Shown: in pieces, positions 1 through 5,878 of the stretch | Position numbering within the stretch: the first letter of the stretch is position 1 | Layout of the letters: each line of letters begins with the position of its first letter | Source: Paracoccaceae bacterium | GTDB lineage: Bacteria; Pseudomonadota; Alphaproteobacteria; Rhodobacterales; Rhodobacteraceae | Length of the DNA stretch: 6,289 nt | Assembly: GCA_012036325.1 (NCBI GenBank) | Contig: JAAUPC010000211.1 | Location: forward strand, 1 to 6,289 | Direction: 5' to 3' | Notes under the pieces: model-generated | The model's database searches: none | The model's input: the letters and a program-made list of their open reading frames with translations, nothing else | Told to the model about the DNA's origin: nothing | Program-made: the position numbers and the translations under genes

Positions 1-189
1 GCCGTCACCGACTTCGGTGATGCGCGGCTCTGGTCCGAAACCACCCGTATCGACTTGCGCGTCGCCGAGGTGCCAAACCCGCGCCCCGGCGACCGGATCG
101 AGATCGACGGGGACGCCTTCCTGGTACAGGGCGAGCCCGTCCGTGATCGCGAACGGCTGGTCTGGACCGTGGATTTGCGTCCGGCATGA
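1..189 (+). CDS. Head-tail joining protein (lambda FII-like), C-terminal part
   Basis: Reading frame 1 is open from the window edge to TGA at 187-189, giving 62 residues; the N-terminus lies outside the window. Visible landmarks are GDRIEIDGDAFLV followed by QGEPVRDRERLVWTVDLRP, a short beta-rich end of the kind seen in head-tail joining/attachment proteins related to lambda gpFII, which close the filled capsid and provide the platform for the tail. Family members are roughly 100 residues, so about 40 are missing. The stop overlaps the next start as ATGA (186-189), typical of translational coupling within a morphogenesis operon. The assignment rests on remembered sequence style and on gene order (followed by tail completion, tube, chaperone and tape measure). 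It could instead be called a head closure protein; the structural role is the same. Confidence 0.72.
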   Translation, partial: AVTDFGDARLWSETTRIDLRVAEVPNPRPGDRIEIDGDAFLVQGEPVRDRERLVWTVDLRPA

Positions 190-821
190 AACTGAAGCTC
201 GCCATCGATCCCGACATCGTCGCCCTGATGGCCGCTGAGTTCGCGGCCGGGGAACGCGCCGTTACTGCCGCAATGCGCGAAGCTGGAACCGGCTTGAAAT
301 CCGCCTGGCGCACACAGATCACCGGCGCGGGGCTGGGCACACGCCTCGCCAACTCGATCCGCTCCGCCAGTTTCCCGAAGTCCGGCGAAAGCCTGAACGC
401 GGCCGCGCTTGTCTGGTCAAATGCCCCGGTGATCATCGGCGCGCATGACACGGGGCCGCTTATCCGCTCGAAAAACGGATTCTGGCTGGCGATACCCACG
501 CCAGCAGCAGGCAAGTCCACCCGAGGCGGCAGGATCACCCCCGGAGAATGGGAACGCCGCACCGGCCTGCGCCTGCGGTTCATCTATCGCCGCCGGGGGC
601 CGAGCCTGCTGGTGGTCGAAGGGCGACTGAACACCAAGGGTCGCGCCGTGGCGTCCCGGTCGAAAACCGGTCGGGGTGTCGTCACCGCACCGATCTTCCT
701 CCTGGTCCCGCAAGTCAAACTGCCGAAGCGGCTGGATCTGGCGCGGGATGCGGAGCGGGCTGTAAACGGTGTGGCGGGTTTGATCGTGGCGAACTGGGTA
801 GAAGGACGGCTGGGCCCATAA
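186..821 (+). CDS. DUF6441-type phage protein, probable tail completion/neck protein
   Basis: A 211-residue protein starts at the ATG overlapping the stop of the upstream gene and ends at TAA 819-821. No strong Shine-Dalgarno is visible, so translation is probably coupled. It begins MKLKLAIDPDIVALM, has an alanine/arginine-rich amphipathic helix (about residues 15-40), then a basic region around residues 100-170 with GGRITPGEWERRTGLRL and RRRGPSLLVVEGRLN, and closes with a helix ending VANWVEGRLGP. I match it to the DUF6441 family of alphaproteobacterial prophages with moderate certainty. Position between the head-tail joining and tail terminator genes suggests the lambda gpZ/HK97 gp10 role of finishing the tail end that docks on the neck; this is inference from gene order. 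Its stop sits in TAATG, normally a stop/start junction with the next tail gene, but here that ATG opens into inserted DNA. Confidence 0.72.
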   Translation: MKLKLAIDPDIVALMAAEFAAGERAVTAAMREAGTGLKSAWRTQITGAGLGTRLANSIRSASFPKSGESLNAAALVWSNAPVIIGAHDTGPLIRSKNGFWLAIPTPAAGKSTRGGRITPGEWERRTGLRLRFIYRRRGPSLLVVEGRLNTKGRAVASRSKTGRGVVTAPIFLLVPQVKLPKRLDLARDAERAVNGVAGLIVANWVEGRLGP

Positions 822-868
822 TGCCGAGCGGGACGCTGCTTTCTCCCTTGGGGGCATGTCGCAATGCA

Positions 869-895
869 GTTGGCCCGCTCGTGATGCGGGCCAAC
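869..895. terminator. Perfect 10-bp hairpin downstream of the GNAT gene
   Basis: GTTGGCCCGC (869-878) pairs perfectly with GCGGGCCAAC (886-895) around a 7-nt loop. It lies 17 bp beyond the GNAT stop on the minus strand and 47 bp beyond the DUF6441 stop on the plus strand, so it could stop transcripts from either side. No U-run follows on the minus strand and only a short TTT follows on the plus strand, so it is a weak intrinsic terminator at best. It would reduce read-through of operon transcripts into antisense of the acetyltransferase gene. Confidence 0.5.
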
Positions 896-912
896 CACCT
901 TTCCCGACTGAC

Positions 913-1374
913 TTAACCGAGCGCCTTCCAGAAAACGATCTTGTCGTCTCCAGCTGCCCAGAAGTCCCTGATCCGCGCCTCTTCCGTGTAGCCTTGGATG
1001 CGATAGAATTCTCGCGTCTGCGAGAAAGCGTCCGCGCTCGAGCTATCCACAATGAGGATGCGCTGATCCCGCTGACGAAGCGTTAGCTCCAGATGTGCCA
1101 CGAGTGCGCCTCCGTGTCCTTGGCCCTGAAGCGAAGGTTTCACAGCGATCGCAAGCATGTTCCAGGTGCCGTCGGTCAGCTTCTCAGGAACTGCATAGCA
1201 AAACCCGACGGCGCGACCGTCGACTTCGCATGTCAGCCACAGGTCGCTGCTTTCGTCCCCTGCCAGGAAACTGCCCACCATTTCGGGAAGCAGTTCACTC
1301 GGGAACAGTTCGGTCTCGTCAATAACTCCCTGCAGGTCGGGGAGATCGTCGTGCTTTGTCGGTCTGGTGTTCAT
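913..1374 (-). CDS. GNAT family N-acetyltransferase
   Basis: A 153-residue protein with the full GNAT layout, which transfers an acetyl group from acetyl-CoA to an amine. After MNTRPTKHDDLPDL and the N-terminal helices comes beta4 (WNMLAIAVKP, 71-80), then the acetyl-CoA pyrophosphate loop QGQGHG (83-88) on helix 3. A late FYRIQGY (123-129) holds the tyrosine that often acts as general acid, and the C-terminal strand is DDKIVFWKAL. Length matches stand-alone GNATs. Substrate cannot be predicted. It lies opposite to all surrounding phage genes and so needs its own promoter: a purine-rich AAGAAG precedes the ATG by about 7 nt, and TATAGC (reverse strand of 1422-1427) is a possible -10 with only a poor -35. 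The style, especially GYTEEARIRDFWAAGDD, resembles chromosomal GNATs of alphaproteobacteria more than a phage structural gene, consistent with cargo. No antitoxin-like partner is adjacent, arguing against a TacT-type toxin pair. Confidence 0.88.
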   Translation of the reverse strand: MNTRPTKHDDLPDLQGVIDETELFPSELLPEMVGSFLAGDESSDLWLTCEVDGRAVGFCYAVPEKLTDGTWNMLAIAVKPSLQGQGHGGALVAHLELTLRQRDQRILIVDSSSADAFSQTREFYRIQGYTEEARIRDFWAAGDDKIVFWKALG

Positions 1375-1701
1375 CGCAATTCTTCTTTCGATGCCCTTTG
1401 CACCCGCGTCGCCTGCTGGTTGCTATAGGCGGAAAGCCCGCTTCGCCGTCATCGGTTTTGATTCTGTTCGAGCGTCTGCGAGCAATGAAAGACAAGTCCT
1501 CTCGCAGATTGCGAAGGCTCATCCAACCCGAGTCGTCCTACCGCTCAAGGACTTAGCGGTTACCCGCAATCGTAGACATAAACGCTCCATCGCACGGTTG
1601 ACGCACCATGCATGGATCTGAACTAGCAGCAGAAAATCAAGTCGGCAAGCGAATGCACCCGAAGAGGCTCCGAGCGATCGAAGCCCCAAATGCCCAAGTA
1701 G
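1375..1701. other. Gene-poor spacer upstream of the GNAT gene
   Basis: About 330 bp with no recognisable gene. The part next to 1375 should contain the GNAT promoter; TATAGC on the minus strand (1422-1427) is the only -10-like hexamer I can point to. Short open frames exist, including one from 1367 to 1621, but none has a ribosome binding site or a recognisable protein pattern. A 10-bp palindrome CCATGCATGG occupies 1606-1615. Composition is lower in GC than the flanking tail genes, matching the view that it arrived with the acetyltransferase. Confidence 0.4.
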
Positions 1702-1710
1702 AGAACAGCG

Positions 1711-2130
1711 AATGCCACCCCCCGCGAAACCATCCTAGTCGCGCTGAACGCGCGGCTTTCGGCGCTGCCTGCCACAACCCTGCGCGGCGATGTGCTGCCC
1801 GAACGTGTGCCTGCTGCTGGCCTCGTGATCCTGCGCGATGGCGAGCCGGGGGAGCCCGAGGTCACTCTGTCGCCCCTGCGCTACCATTACCAGCACCGGG
1901 CCGAGATAGAGGCGGTCGTGCAGGGTGCCACCCGTGACGTCACCTTCGACACCCTCTGCGCCAGCATCGGCACCGCGATTGCCGCCGACCGCACGCTCGG
2001 CGGTCTCTGCGACTGGATCGAGGCGGAAGCACCGCGCCCGGTCGATTTGCCGGTCGAGGGCGCTGCGACCCTGAAGGCGGCGGTGATCCCGGTGGTGTTG
2101 CATTACACCTTGATCGATCCGCTTGGCTGA
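1711..2130 (+). CDS. Tail terminator-like protein (lambda U/DUF3168-like role), start out of frame
   Basis: The coding frame (frame 1) reads RETILVALNARLSALP from 1723, then LRGDVLPERVPAAGLVILRDG, SPLRYHYQHRAEIEAVVQ, a helical stretch with FDTLCASIGTAIAADRTLGG, and ends with VIPVVLHYTLIDPLG and TGA 2128-2130. The order helix, central strands, closing strand and about 135-residue length suit tail terminator proteins, which cap the tail tube and join it to the neck; the gene directly precedes the tube gene as in lambda U-V. The likely start ATG at 1712 is not in this frame: it is followed by CCA and a six-C tract (1718-1723), then hits TAG at 1736. Four or seven Cs would give MPPRETIL or MPPPRETIL. 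The only in-frame standard start downstream is GTG 1792, which would remove the N-terminal helix; TAG 1699-1701 closes the frame upstream. The gene may be inactivated, tract-regulated or mis-sequenced. Confidence 0.62.
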   Translation, partial: NATPRETILVALNARLSALPATTLRGDVLPERVPAAGLVILRDGEPGEPEVTLSPLRYHYQHRAEIEAVVQGATRDVTFDTLCASIGTAIAADRTLGGLCDWIEAEAPRPVDLPVEGAATLKAAVIPVVLHYTLIDPLG

Positions 2131-2162
2131 TACCGGTCGCAGTCCCATCCTGCGTTCGGCGG

Positions 2163-2187
2163 GACAAAGGTCCCCCGGACCTTTGTC
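2163..2187 (+). promoter_or_regulatory. Perfect 11-bp stem with CCC loop before the tail tube gene
   Basis: GACAAAGGTCC (2163-2173) and GGACCTTTGTC (2177-2187) pair perfectly around a three-base loop, with one further G-U pair possible outside. It stands in the 118-bp gap between the terminator-like gene and the tail tube gene, about 60 bp before the tube start; most other gene junctions here overlap or are nearly contiguous. No U-run follows, so a simple intrinsic terminator is unlikely. It could act as an RNA processing or stabilising element that raises tube mRNA, or as a partial attenuator. The role is inference. Confidence 0.5.
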
Positions 2188-2248
2188 TGATCCGCCTCAC
2201 TCCACGACCGACCCGCTGACCTGATCCCACTCACGATAGGAGACTACG

Positions 2249-3187
2249 ATGGCACGAGCCCATGGGGCGCGGGCGCAGATGGCGCTTGCGTTCGAATCCG
2301 TCTATGGCACCGCGCCCGCCACGGGCTACCGCACGGTGCCGTTTGCCAGCACGACGCTGGGGTCTGAGCAGCCACTGATCGCCTCGGAACTGCTGGGCCA
2401 GGGGCGCGATCCGCTGGCCCCGATCAAGGACGCGGTCACCGCCGACGGCGATGTCGTGGTGCCGATCGACGTTGAGAACCTTGGGCTGTGGCTGAAGGCG
2501 GCCTTCGGCGCGCCTGTCACCTCCGGCACCACGCCCAAGACCCACACCTTCCAGTCCGGCAACTGGACCCTGCCGAGTATGGCCATCGAGACGGCGATGC
2601 CTGAAGTACCACGATATGCAATGTACACCGGTTGCGTCTGCGATCAGTTGTCGTGGCAGATGGCGCGGTCGGGCCTGCTTACGGCCACCGCCCGACTGGT
2701 GGCGCAGGGCGAGAGCGTCGCGGCCACCACGGCCGCGGGCACGCCCACCTCGCTGGCGCTGCAGCGGTTCGGGCACTTCAACGGCGCGATCACCCGCAAC
2801 GGCTCGCCGCTCGGCAACGTGATCTCGGCCGAAGTGACCTATTCCAACGGCCTCGACCGAATCGAGACCATCCGCTCGGACGGCCGCATCGAAGGGGCCG
2901 ATCCCGGCATGGCAGCGCTGACCGGCCGGATGGAGGTGCGCTTTGCCGACAGCACGCTGATCACGCAGGCCATTGATGGCACCCCGTGCGAACTGGTCTT
3001 TGCCTGGAGCCTCGGCGCCAACGCGAGCTTCACCTTCACCGCGCATGCCGTCTACCTGCCGCGCCCCCGGATCGAGATCCCGGGCCCGCAGGGCATCCAG
3101 GCCACCTTCGACTGGCAGGCCGCCAAGGCCACCAGCCCCGCCCGCATGTGCACCGCCGTCCTCGTCAACACCGTTGTGAGCTATTGA
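2249..3187 (+). CDS. Major tail tube protein
   Basis: A 312-residue structural protein. The start is well supported: TAGGAG at 2237-2242 lies 6 nt before the ATG, the clearest ribosome binding site in the window, as expected for the most abundant tail protein. N-terminal ARAQMALAFESVYGTAP is the typical opening of phage tail tube proteins of the Phage_tube_2/TP901-1 type. It is followed by alternating strands (VPFASTTLGSEQPLI, VVPIDVENLGLWLKAAFG) and a C-terminal half rich in beta segments, including ELVFAWSLGANASFTFTAHA and YLPRPRIEIPGPQGIQATFD. Hundreds of copies would stack as hexameric rings around the tape measure to form the tube of a non-contractile tail. It is complete, with no frame break, unlike several neighbours. 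The stop at 3185-3187 is only 2 nt before the next ATG, so the chaperone gene is probably coupled to it. Confidence 0.85.
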   Translation: MARAHGARAQMALAFESVYGTAPATGYRTVPFASTTLGSEQPLIASELLGQGRDPLAPIKDAVTADGDVVVPIDVENLGLWLKAAFGAPVTSGTTPKTHTFQSGNWTLPSMAIETAMPEVPRYAMYTGCVCDQLSWQMARSGLLTATARLVAQGESVAATTAAGTPTSLALQRFGHFNGAITRNGSPLGNVISAEVTYSNGLDRIETIRSDGRIEGADPGMAALTGRMEVRFADSTLITQAIDGTPCELVFAWSLGANASFTFTAHAVYLPRPRIEIPGPQGIQATFDWQAAKATSPARMCTAVLVNTVVSY

Positions 3188-3189
3188 TC

Positions 3190-3626
3190 ATGATCAGACT
3201 GAACCTGACTGCAGCCCCGTCGTGGCTGTCCCTCGCCCCCGGCCTGCGCCTGCAGGTCGCACCGTTGACCACCGCCTTGATGGTTTCGGCCCGCGCCGAT
3301 CCGGCCATCGAAGAATTGCCCGACATCGCGACGCAAGAAGAACTGGCCCTTGCCATGGCCAAAGCCGTCGCTCGCCGTGCTGTGCTCGATTGGGAGGGCG
3401 TAGGCGACGACGCTGGCAACATCGTCCCGGTCTCGCCCGAAGGCATCGATGCACTGCTGGAAATCTGGCCGGTCTTCGAAGCGTTCCAGACCCAATATGT
3501 CGCCAAAGGCCTGATCCTGGACGCGGAAAAAACGTCTCTGCGCTCTTGCCGAATGGTCGTTCGGCGGGGGCGACCGCTACTGCGCGGCCTGCGAAGGGCG
3601 CTGCCCGGACTGCCCCGCAAGACTGA
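3190..3626 (+). CDS. Tail assembly chaperone, G-like part, frame broken at an A6 tract
   Basis: The ATG at 3190 opens frame 1: MIRLNLTAAPSWLSLAPG, then VAPLTTALMVSARADP, a helix with TQEELALAMAKAVARRAVLDW, and IDALLEIWPVFEAFQTQYVA before GLILDAEK. These about 114 residues look like tail assembly chaperones, which bind the tape measure protein and prime tube polymerisation. At the A6 tract (3527-3532) coding character leaves frame 1, which continues as arginine-rich sequence open to 4146. Frame 3 instead gives NVSALLPNGRSAGATATARP and ends in TGA 3624-3626, a natural alanine/proline tail for the short G product. Reaching it needs one extra A (A7, reading EKN) or a -1 slip on the lysine codon. 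Full length would be about 145 residues. This may be a real one-base deletion, a sequencing error, or a site read by slippage. No strong ribosome binding site precedes the start; coupling to the tube gene is likely. Confidence 0.7.
3527..3572 (+). promoter_or_regulatory. Candidate programmed frameshift signal: A6-C tract, 7-nt spacer, stem-loop
   Basis: The tract AAAAAAC covers 3527-3533. After a 7-nt spacer (3534-3540) the bases 3541-3553 pair without mismatch with 3560-3572 around the loop TGGTCG. That is 13 pairs, 10 Watson-Crick and 3 G-U, with GCCGAA/TTCGGC at the top. Spacer and stem sizes are those of classical -1 frameshift stimulators in tail chaperone genes. The heptamer A AAA AAC is a canonical slippery site, but the phasing here is wrong by one base: frame 1 reads GAA AAA ACG. 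One more A would place AAA AAC correctly, give the G product in frame, and make a -1 slip enter the T frame. Confidence 0.6.
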
Positions 3627-3853
3627 ACCGGCCGCAGACGGAAGCCGGCTGGCAGATCTGGGACCTGGTCGGCCGCCTTGGTGGCCAGCTGCGGGTCATC
3701 CCCGGCGCGGTACTTGGCTGGGACATGGGCGCGGCGCTGGCAATTGCCCATGCCCTCGGGATCGACGCCCTGATCGCTGCCGAACTGCTGCCCGAGATCG
3801 AGGCGGTGATGGTGCGCAAGCTGAACGAACAGATCGGAGACGGCCATGGCTGA
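3533..3853 (+). CDS. Tail assembly chaperone T-like extension with four-cysteine cluster
   Basis: Frame 2 is open from 3515 to TGA 3851-3853 and is protein-like throughout: LAEWSFGGGDRY, then CAACEGRCPDC (nt 3581-3613, a C-x2-C-x3-C-x2-C cluster that could bind zinc), then GWQIWDLVGRLGGQLRV, a hydrophobic helix around GWDMGAALAIAHALG, and AELLPEIEAVMVRKLNEQ. No ATG, GTG or TTG exists in this frame before the cysteine cluster; the first ATG (3725) lies two-thirds through. This supports expression only as a fusion to the upstream G part through frameshifting at the A tract, as in lambda gpGT, where the T part contacts the tube protein. The first about 94 bases overlap the G tail in another frame (dual coding). 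The end overlaps the tape measure ATG by 8 nt. An alternative is a separate small gene whose start has been lost. Confidence 0.62.
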   Translation, partial: RLCALAEWSFGGGDRYCAACEGRCPDCPARLNRPQTEAGWQIWDLVGRLGGQLRVIPGAVLGWDMGAALAIAHALGIDALIAAELLPEIEAVMVRKLNEQIGDGHG

Positions 3854-5804
3854 GAAAAGGGTCAGTGTCCGACTGGTCGCGGAAGGCGGCCGTCAGGTCC
3901 GGGCCGAGTTGGAAGGGATCGGCGAGGCGGGCACGCGGGGTTTCGGCCGCCTGTCCTCCGAGATGGAACTGGCCAACGCCCGGCTCGGCAACTTCGCCCG
4001 CAAGGCCGGGATCGCTCTGGCAGCGGTTACCGCAGCTGCAGCCGCCGCCGGTGTGGCGATGGTCCGCTCGGGGCTCGAGGTCATCGGCGCTCAGGCCGAT
4101 ATGGCGGCCTCGCTCCGTACCACTGTGGAAAGCCTGCAGGTGCTGACATGGGCTGGGGAACTGGCTGGTGTCTCCATGGGCGAGATCGAACAGGCCACCA
4201 AGAAGCTGACCACACGGCTTTCCGAAGCAGCGGCCGGGTCGGGGTCAGCAGTTGGGGCTTTGCAGCGGCTGAACCTGACAGCCGCCGAACTACAGGCCTT
4301 GCCGCTCGACCAGCGCATCGTCGCCATCCAGGAGGCACTGGCCCGCTATGTACCCGAGGCCGAACGCGCCGCCGTGGCCTCCGACCTGTTCGGTGATCGC
4401 GCCGCACTGGCATTCCTGCGGATCGACGCCGCCACCTTGCGGGAAGCGGCACAGGATGTGCAGGATTTCGGGGTGGCGGTCAGCGCAAGCGATGCCGCAC
4501 AGATCGAACGCACCGGCGATGCCATCGCCAAGCTGAGCCTGATCTGGCTCGGCCTGACCAACCGACTGACCGCCGCTGTCGCTCCGGCGCTGGAGAAGGT
4601 GGCGATCGCGCTGGCCGACATGGCGCGCGGCACCGGGCCCATCGGCGGTGCAATCAATGCCGTTTTCGACAACCTCGCACGGCTTGCCACATATGCCGCG
4701 ACCTTCGCCGCCTTCATGGCCGGTCGATGGGTGGCCGGGCTGGCCGTTGCCGCCCTGTCGGTGCGCGGCCTTGCCACGGCGCTCGTGTTCCTGCGCGGGG
4801 CTCTGATCCGCACCGGCATTGGCGCGCTGATCGTCGGCGCGGGGGAACTGGTCTATCAGTTCTCGCAGCTTGTGGCCCGTGTCGGCGGCGTGGGCGAAGC
4901 CTTTCGCCTGCTAAGCGACCTGGCGTCCGAAGTCTGGTCCCGCATCGGTCTGTCACTCGATGCGGCATTTGCCAATATGGCCGCTGGCTGGGAAGGATTG
5001 AAAGCGGCCGGACTCTCGGCGCTCGAAGGCACCATCGGGGGTGTGGTCAGCTTTGGCGACCGGACTGCTGCGATCTTCCAGGGTGCCTATGACGCCGCCG
5101 TGGCAATCTGGGGCAGTCTGCCCGGCGCCATCGGTGATTTCGCCTTCCAGGCCGCGAACGGGCTGATTTCCGGGGTGGAGGCGATGCTGAACGGCGTCGT
5201 CACGCGCATCAACAACTTCATCAACGGCTTGAATGCCGCGCTGGACCTGCTGCCTGACTGGGCGGTGGGCGAAGGCGGGGTCCGGATCGGCACACTGGAC
5301 CCCGTGGAACTGGCGCGGATCGGCAACCCGTTCGAGGGTGCTGCAACGGCTGCTGGCGCTGCAGCAGCTGACGCCTTCTCGGCAGCGCTATCCCGGACCT
5401 ACCTCGATCCGCCCGACCTCGGGCTTGGAACGATGGCAGACGATGCCCGTGGCCGGGCCGATGGCTATCGCGAAGCAGCAGGCATGTTGGCCGATGCCGC
5501 AGGGCGTCCGCTGGCCAGTTGGCAGGCCTTGCGCGACGCGGTCAACGGCACCGGATCGGATGCCGAAACGGCGTTGGCGGACGCGGTCAGTTCGGCAGAT
5601 GCGCTCAACACCGAACTGGGCGACACCGCCAATGCGATCGGCTCGATCGATCAAAGCTTCGGTGTGTCCGGCGCACAATATGACGGCGGTTTGGGTGCGA
5701 GAGCGCTGGATTCGGCTGGGGCGACCTGCCCGATGCTCCGACGACGGGTGACCGTGGCGTCGACGATGTCGCCACCGTCGCGCACCAGGCGCTCGTCGGT
5801 CTGA
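3846..5804 (+). CDS. Phage tail tape measure protein, C-terminus abnormal
   Basis: The largest gene (652 codons) directly follows the chaperone, as expected. GGAG at 3836-3839 precedes the ATG by 6 nt. The N-terminus, MAEKRVSVRLVAEGGRQVRA, with a coiled-coil-prone stretch and a first hydrophobic helix near residues 53-73 (AGIALAAVTAAAAAAG), is typical. Residues about 220-252 (IERTGDAIAKLSLIWLGLTN, then APALEKVA) match the recurring tape measure motif, followed by a long hydrophobic zone at about 278-337. This protein sets tail length, fills the tube and helps DNA enter the cell. The end is wrong: after about residue 613-627 the frame reads CPMLRRRVTV and SPPSRTRRSS to TGA 5804, arginine/serine-rich out-of-frame character, while frame 2 there looks coding. 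The helical C-terminal domain usual in this type of tape measure is not found. Truncation by frameshift or deletion is likely, so the product is probably non-functional. Confidence 0.82.
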   Translation: MAEKRVSVRLVAEGGRQVRAELEGIGEAGTRGFGRLSSEMELANARLGNFARKAGIALAAVTAAAAAAGVAMVRSGLEVIGAQADMAASLRTTVESLQVLTWAGELAGVSMGEIEQATKKLTTRLSEAAAGSGSAVGALQRLNLTAAELQALPLDQRIVAIQEALARYVPEAERAAVASDLFGDRAALAFLRIDAATLREAAQDVQDFGVAVSASDAAQIERTGDAIAKLSLIWLGLTNRLTAAVAPALEKVAIALADMARGTGPIGGAINAVFDNLARLATYAATFAAFMAGRWVAGLAVAALSVRGLATALVFLRGALIRTGIGALIVGAGELVYQFSQLVARVGGVGEAFRLLSDLASEVWSRIGLSLDAAFANMAAGWEGLKAAGLSALEGTIGGVVSFGDRTAAIFQGAYDAAVAIWGSLPGAIGDFAFQAANGLISGVEAMLNGVVTRINNFINGLNAALDLLPDWAVGEGGVRIGTLDPVELARIGNPFEGAATAAGAAAADAFSAALSRTYLDPPDLGLGTMADDARGRADGYREAAGMLADAAGRPLASWQALRDAVNGTGSDAETALADAVSSADALNTELGDTANAIGSIDQSFGVSGAQYDGGLGARALDSAGATCPMLRRRVTVASTMSPPSRTRRSSV

Positions 5805-5878
5805 CGGCTGGAGCAACCTCGGAGCCCTTGTATGTCGGCGGTGTGAGTCGGCTCGCGGCGGAGCAGGAAGAGGAGTAA
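5684..5878 (+). pseudogene. Unrecognised protein C-terminal fragment in the frame following the tape measure
   Basis: Frame 2 is open from after TGA 5681-5683 to TAA 5876-5878 and has coding-like codon use (third positions mostly G or C): GFGWGDLPDAPTTGDRG, VDDVATVAHQALVGLTAG, then EPLYVGGVSRLAAEQEEE. There is no ATG, so the beginning must lie in another frame or has been deleted. It could be the true tape measure end after a one-base loss around 5690-5727, or the tail of a different gene fused there by a deletion. I do not recognise the family. The final codons spell GGAAGAGGAG at 5866-5875, a Shine-Dalgarno-like run that would normally serve a next gene, yet no start codon follows at proper distance. 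This suggests a second junction close to 5880. Confidence 0.45.

Larger units (their letters stand above)
820..1716. other. Inserted cargo block interrupting the tail operon
   Basis: A block of about 890 bp separates the DUF6441 gene from the tail terminator gene, which in this gene order should abut. It holds a minus-strand GNAT gene opposing the operon, a hairpin and about 330 bp without a recognised gene. GC in 1561-1680 is about 54%, against about 65% in nearby tail genes. The hexamer AATGCC occurs at both edges (820-825 and 1711-1716). Joining the two copies would restore TAATGCC, a coupled stop/start in front of the terminator coding frame. A loose inverted match, CGCTGCTTTCT (834-844) against CGCTGTTCTCT (reverse strand from 1710), is 9 of 11 but sits asymmetrically. 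AATGCC also occurs by chance at 1689-1694, so the repeat alone is weak. No transposase is present. Best described as a moron-like insertion of unknown mechanism. Confidence 0.55.

Noticed and set aside
821..916. Small ORF from the TAATG at 821 (MPSGTLLSPLGACRN...) reading into the inserted block.
   Set aside because: It runs through the hairpin and into the 3' end of the GNAT gene, has no recognisable pattern, and is best explained as the old terminator start codon cut off by the insertion.
913..1374. GNAT as a TacT-like toxin of a toxin-antitoxin pair.
   Set aside because: No small DNA-binding antitoxin gene lies beside it and the sequence style is that of ordinary stand-alone acetyltransferases.
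1606..1615. Palindrome CCATGCATGG as a possible operator or attachment core.
   Set aside because: Only 10 bp, single copy, not near a convincing promoter; no second copy found in the window.
1367..1621. Plus-strand 84-codon ORF in the spacer upstream of GNAT.
   Set aside because: It has no ribosome binding site, its 5' end overlaps the GNAT start antisense, and its composition is not coding-like.
834..1710. Imperfect inverted match (CGCTGCTTTCT and CGCTGTTCTCT) as transposon ends.
   Set aside because: Short, 9 of 11, asymmetrically placed relative to the AATGCC repeats, and no transposase is present; mentioned only as weak support for insertion.
2231..3046. Minus-strand 271-codon ORF antisense to the tail tube gene.
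   Set aside because: A mirror of a clearly coding plus-strand gene with a good ribosome binding site; the translation is low-complexity Gly/Arg/Ala.
3532..4146. Frame 1 continuation of the chaperone ORF, giving a 386-codon open frame overlapping the tape measure start.
   Set aside because: After the A tract the translation is Arg/Pro/Gly-rich with no protein pattern and overlaps well-supported genes in frames 2 and 3; high GC keeps it open by chance.
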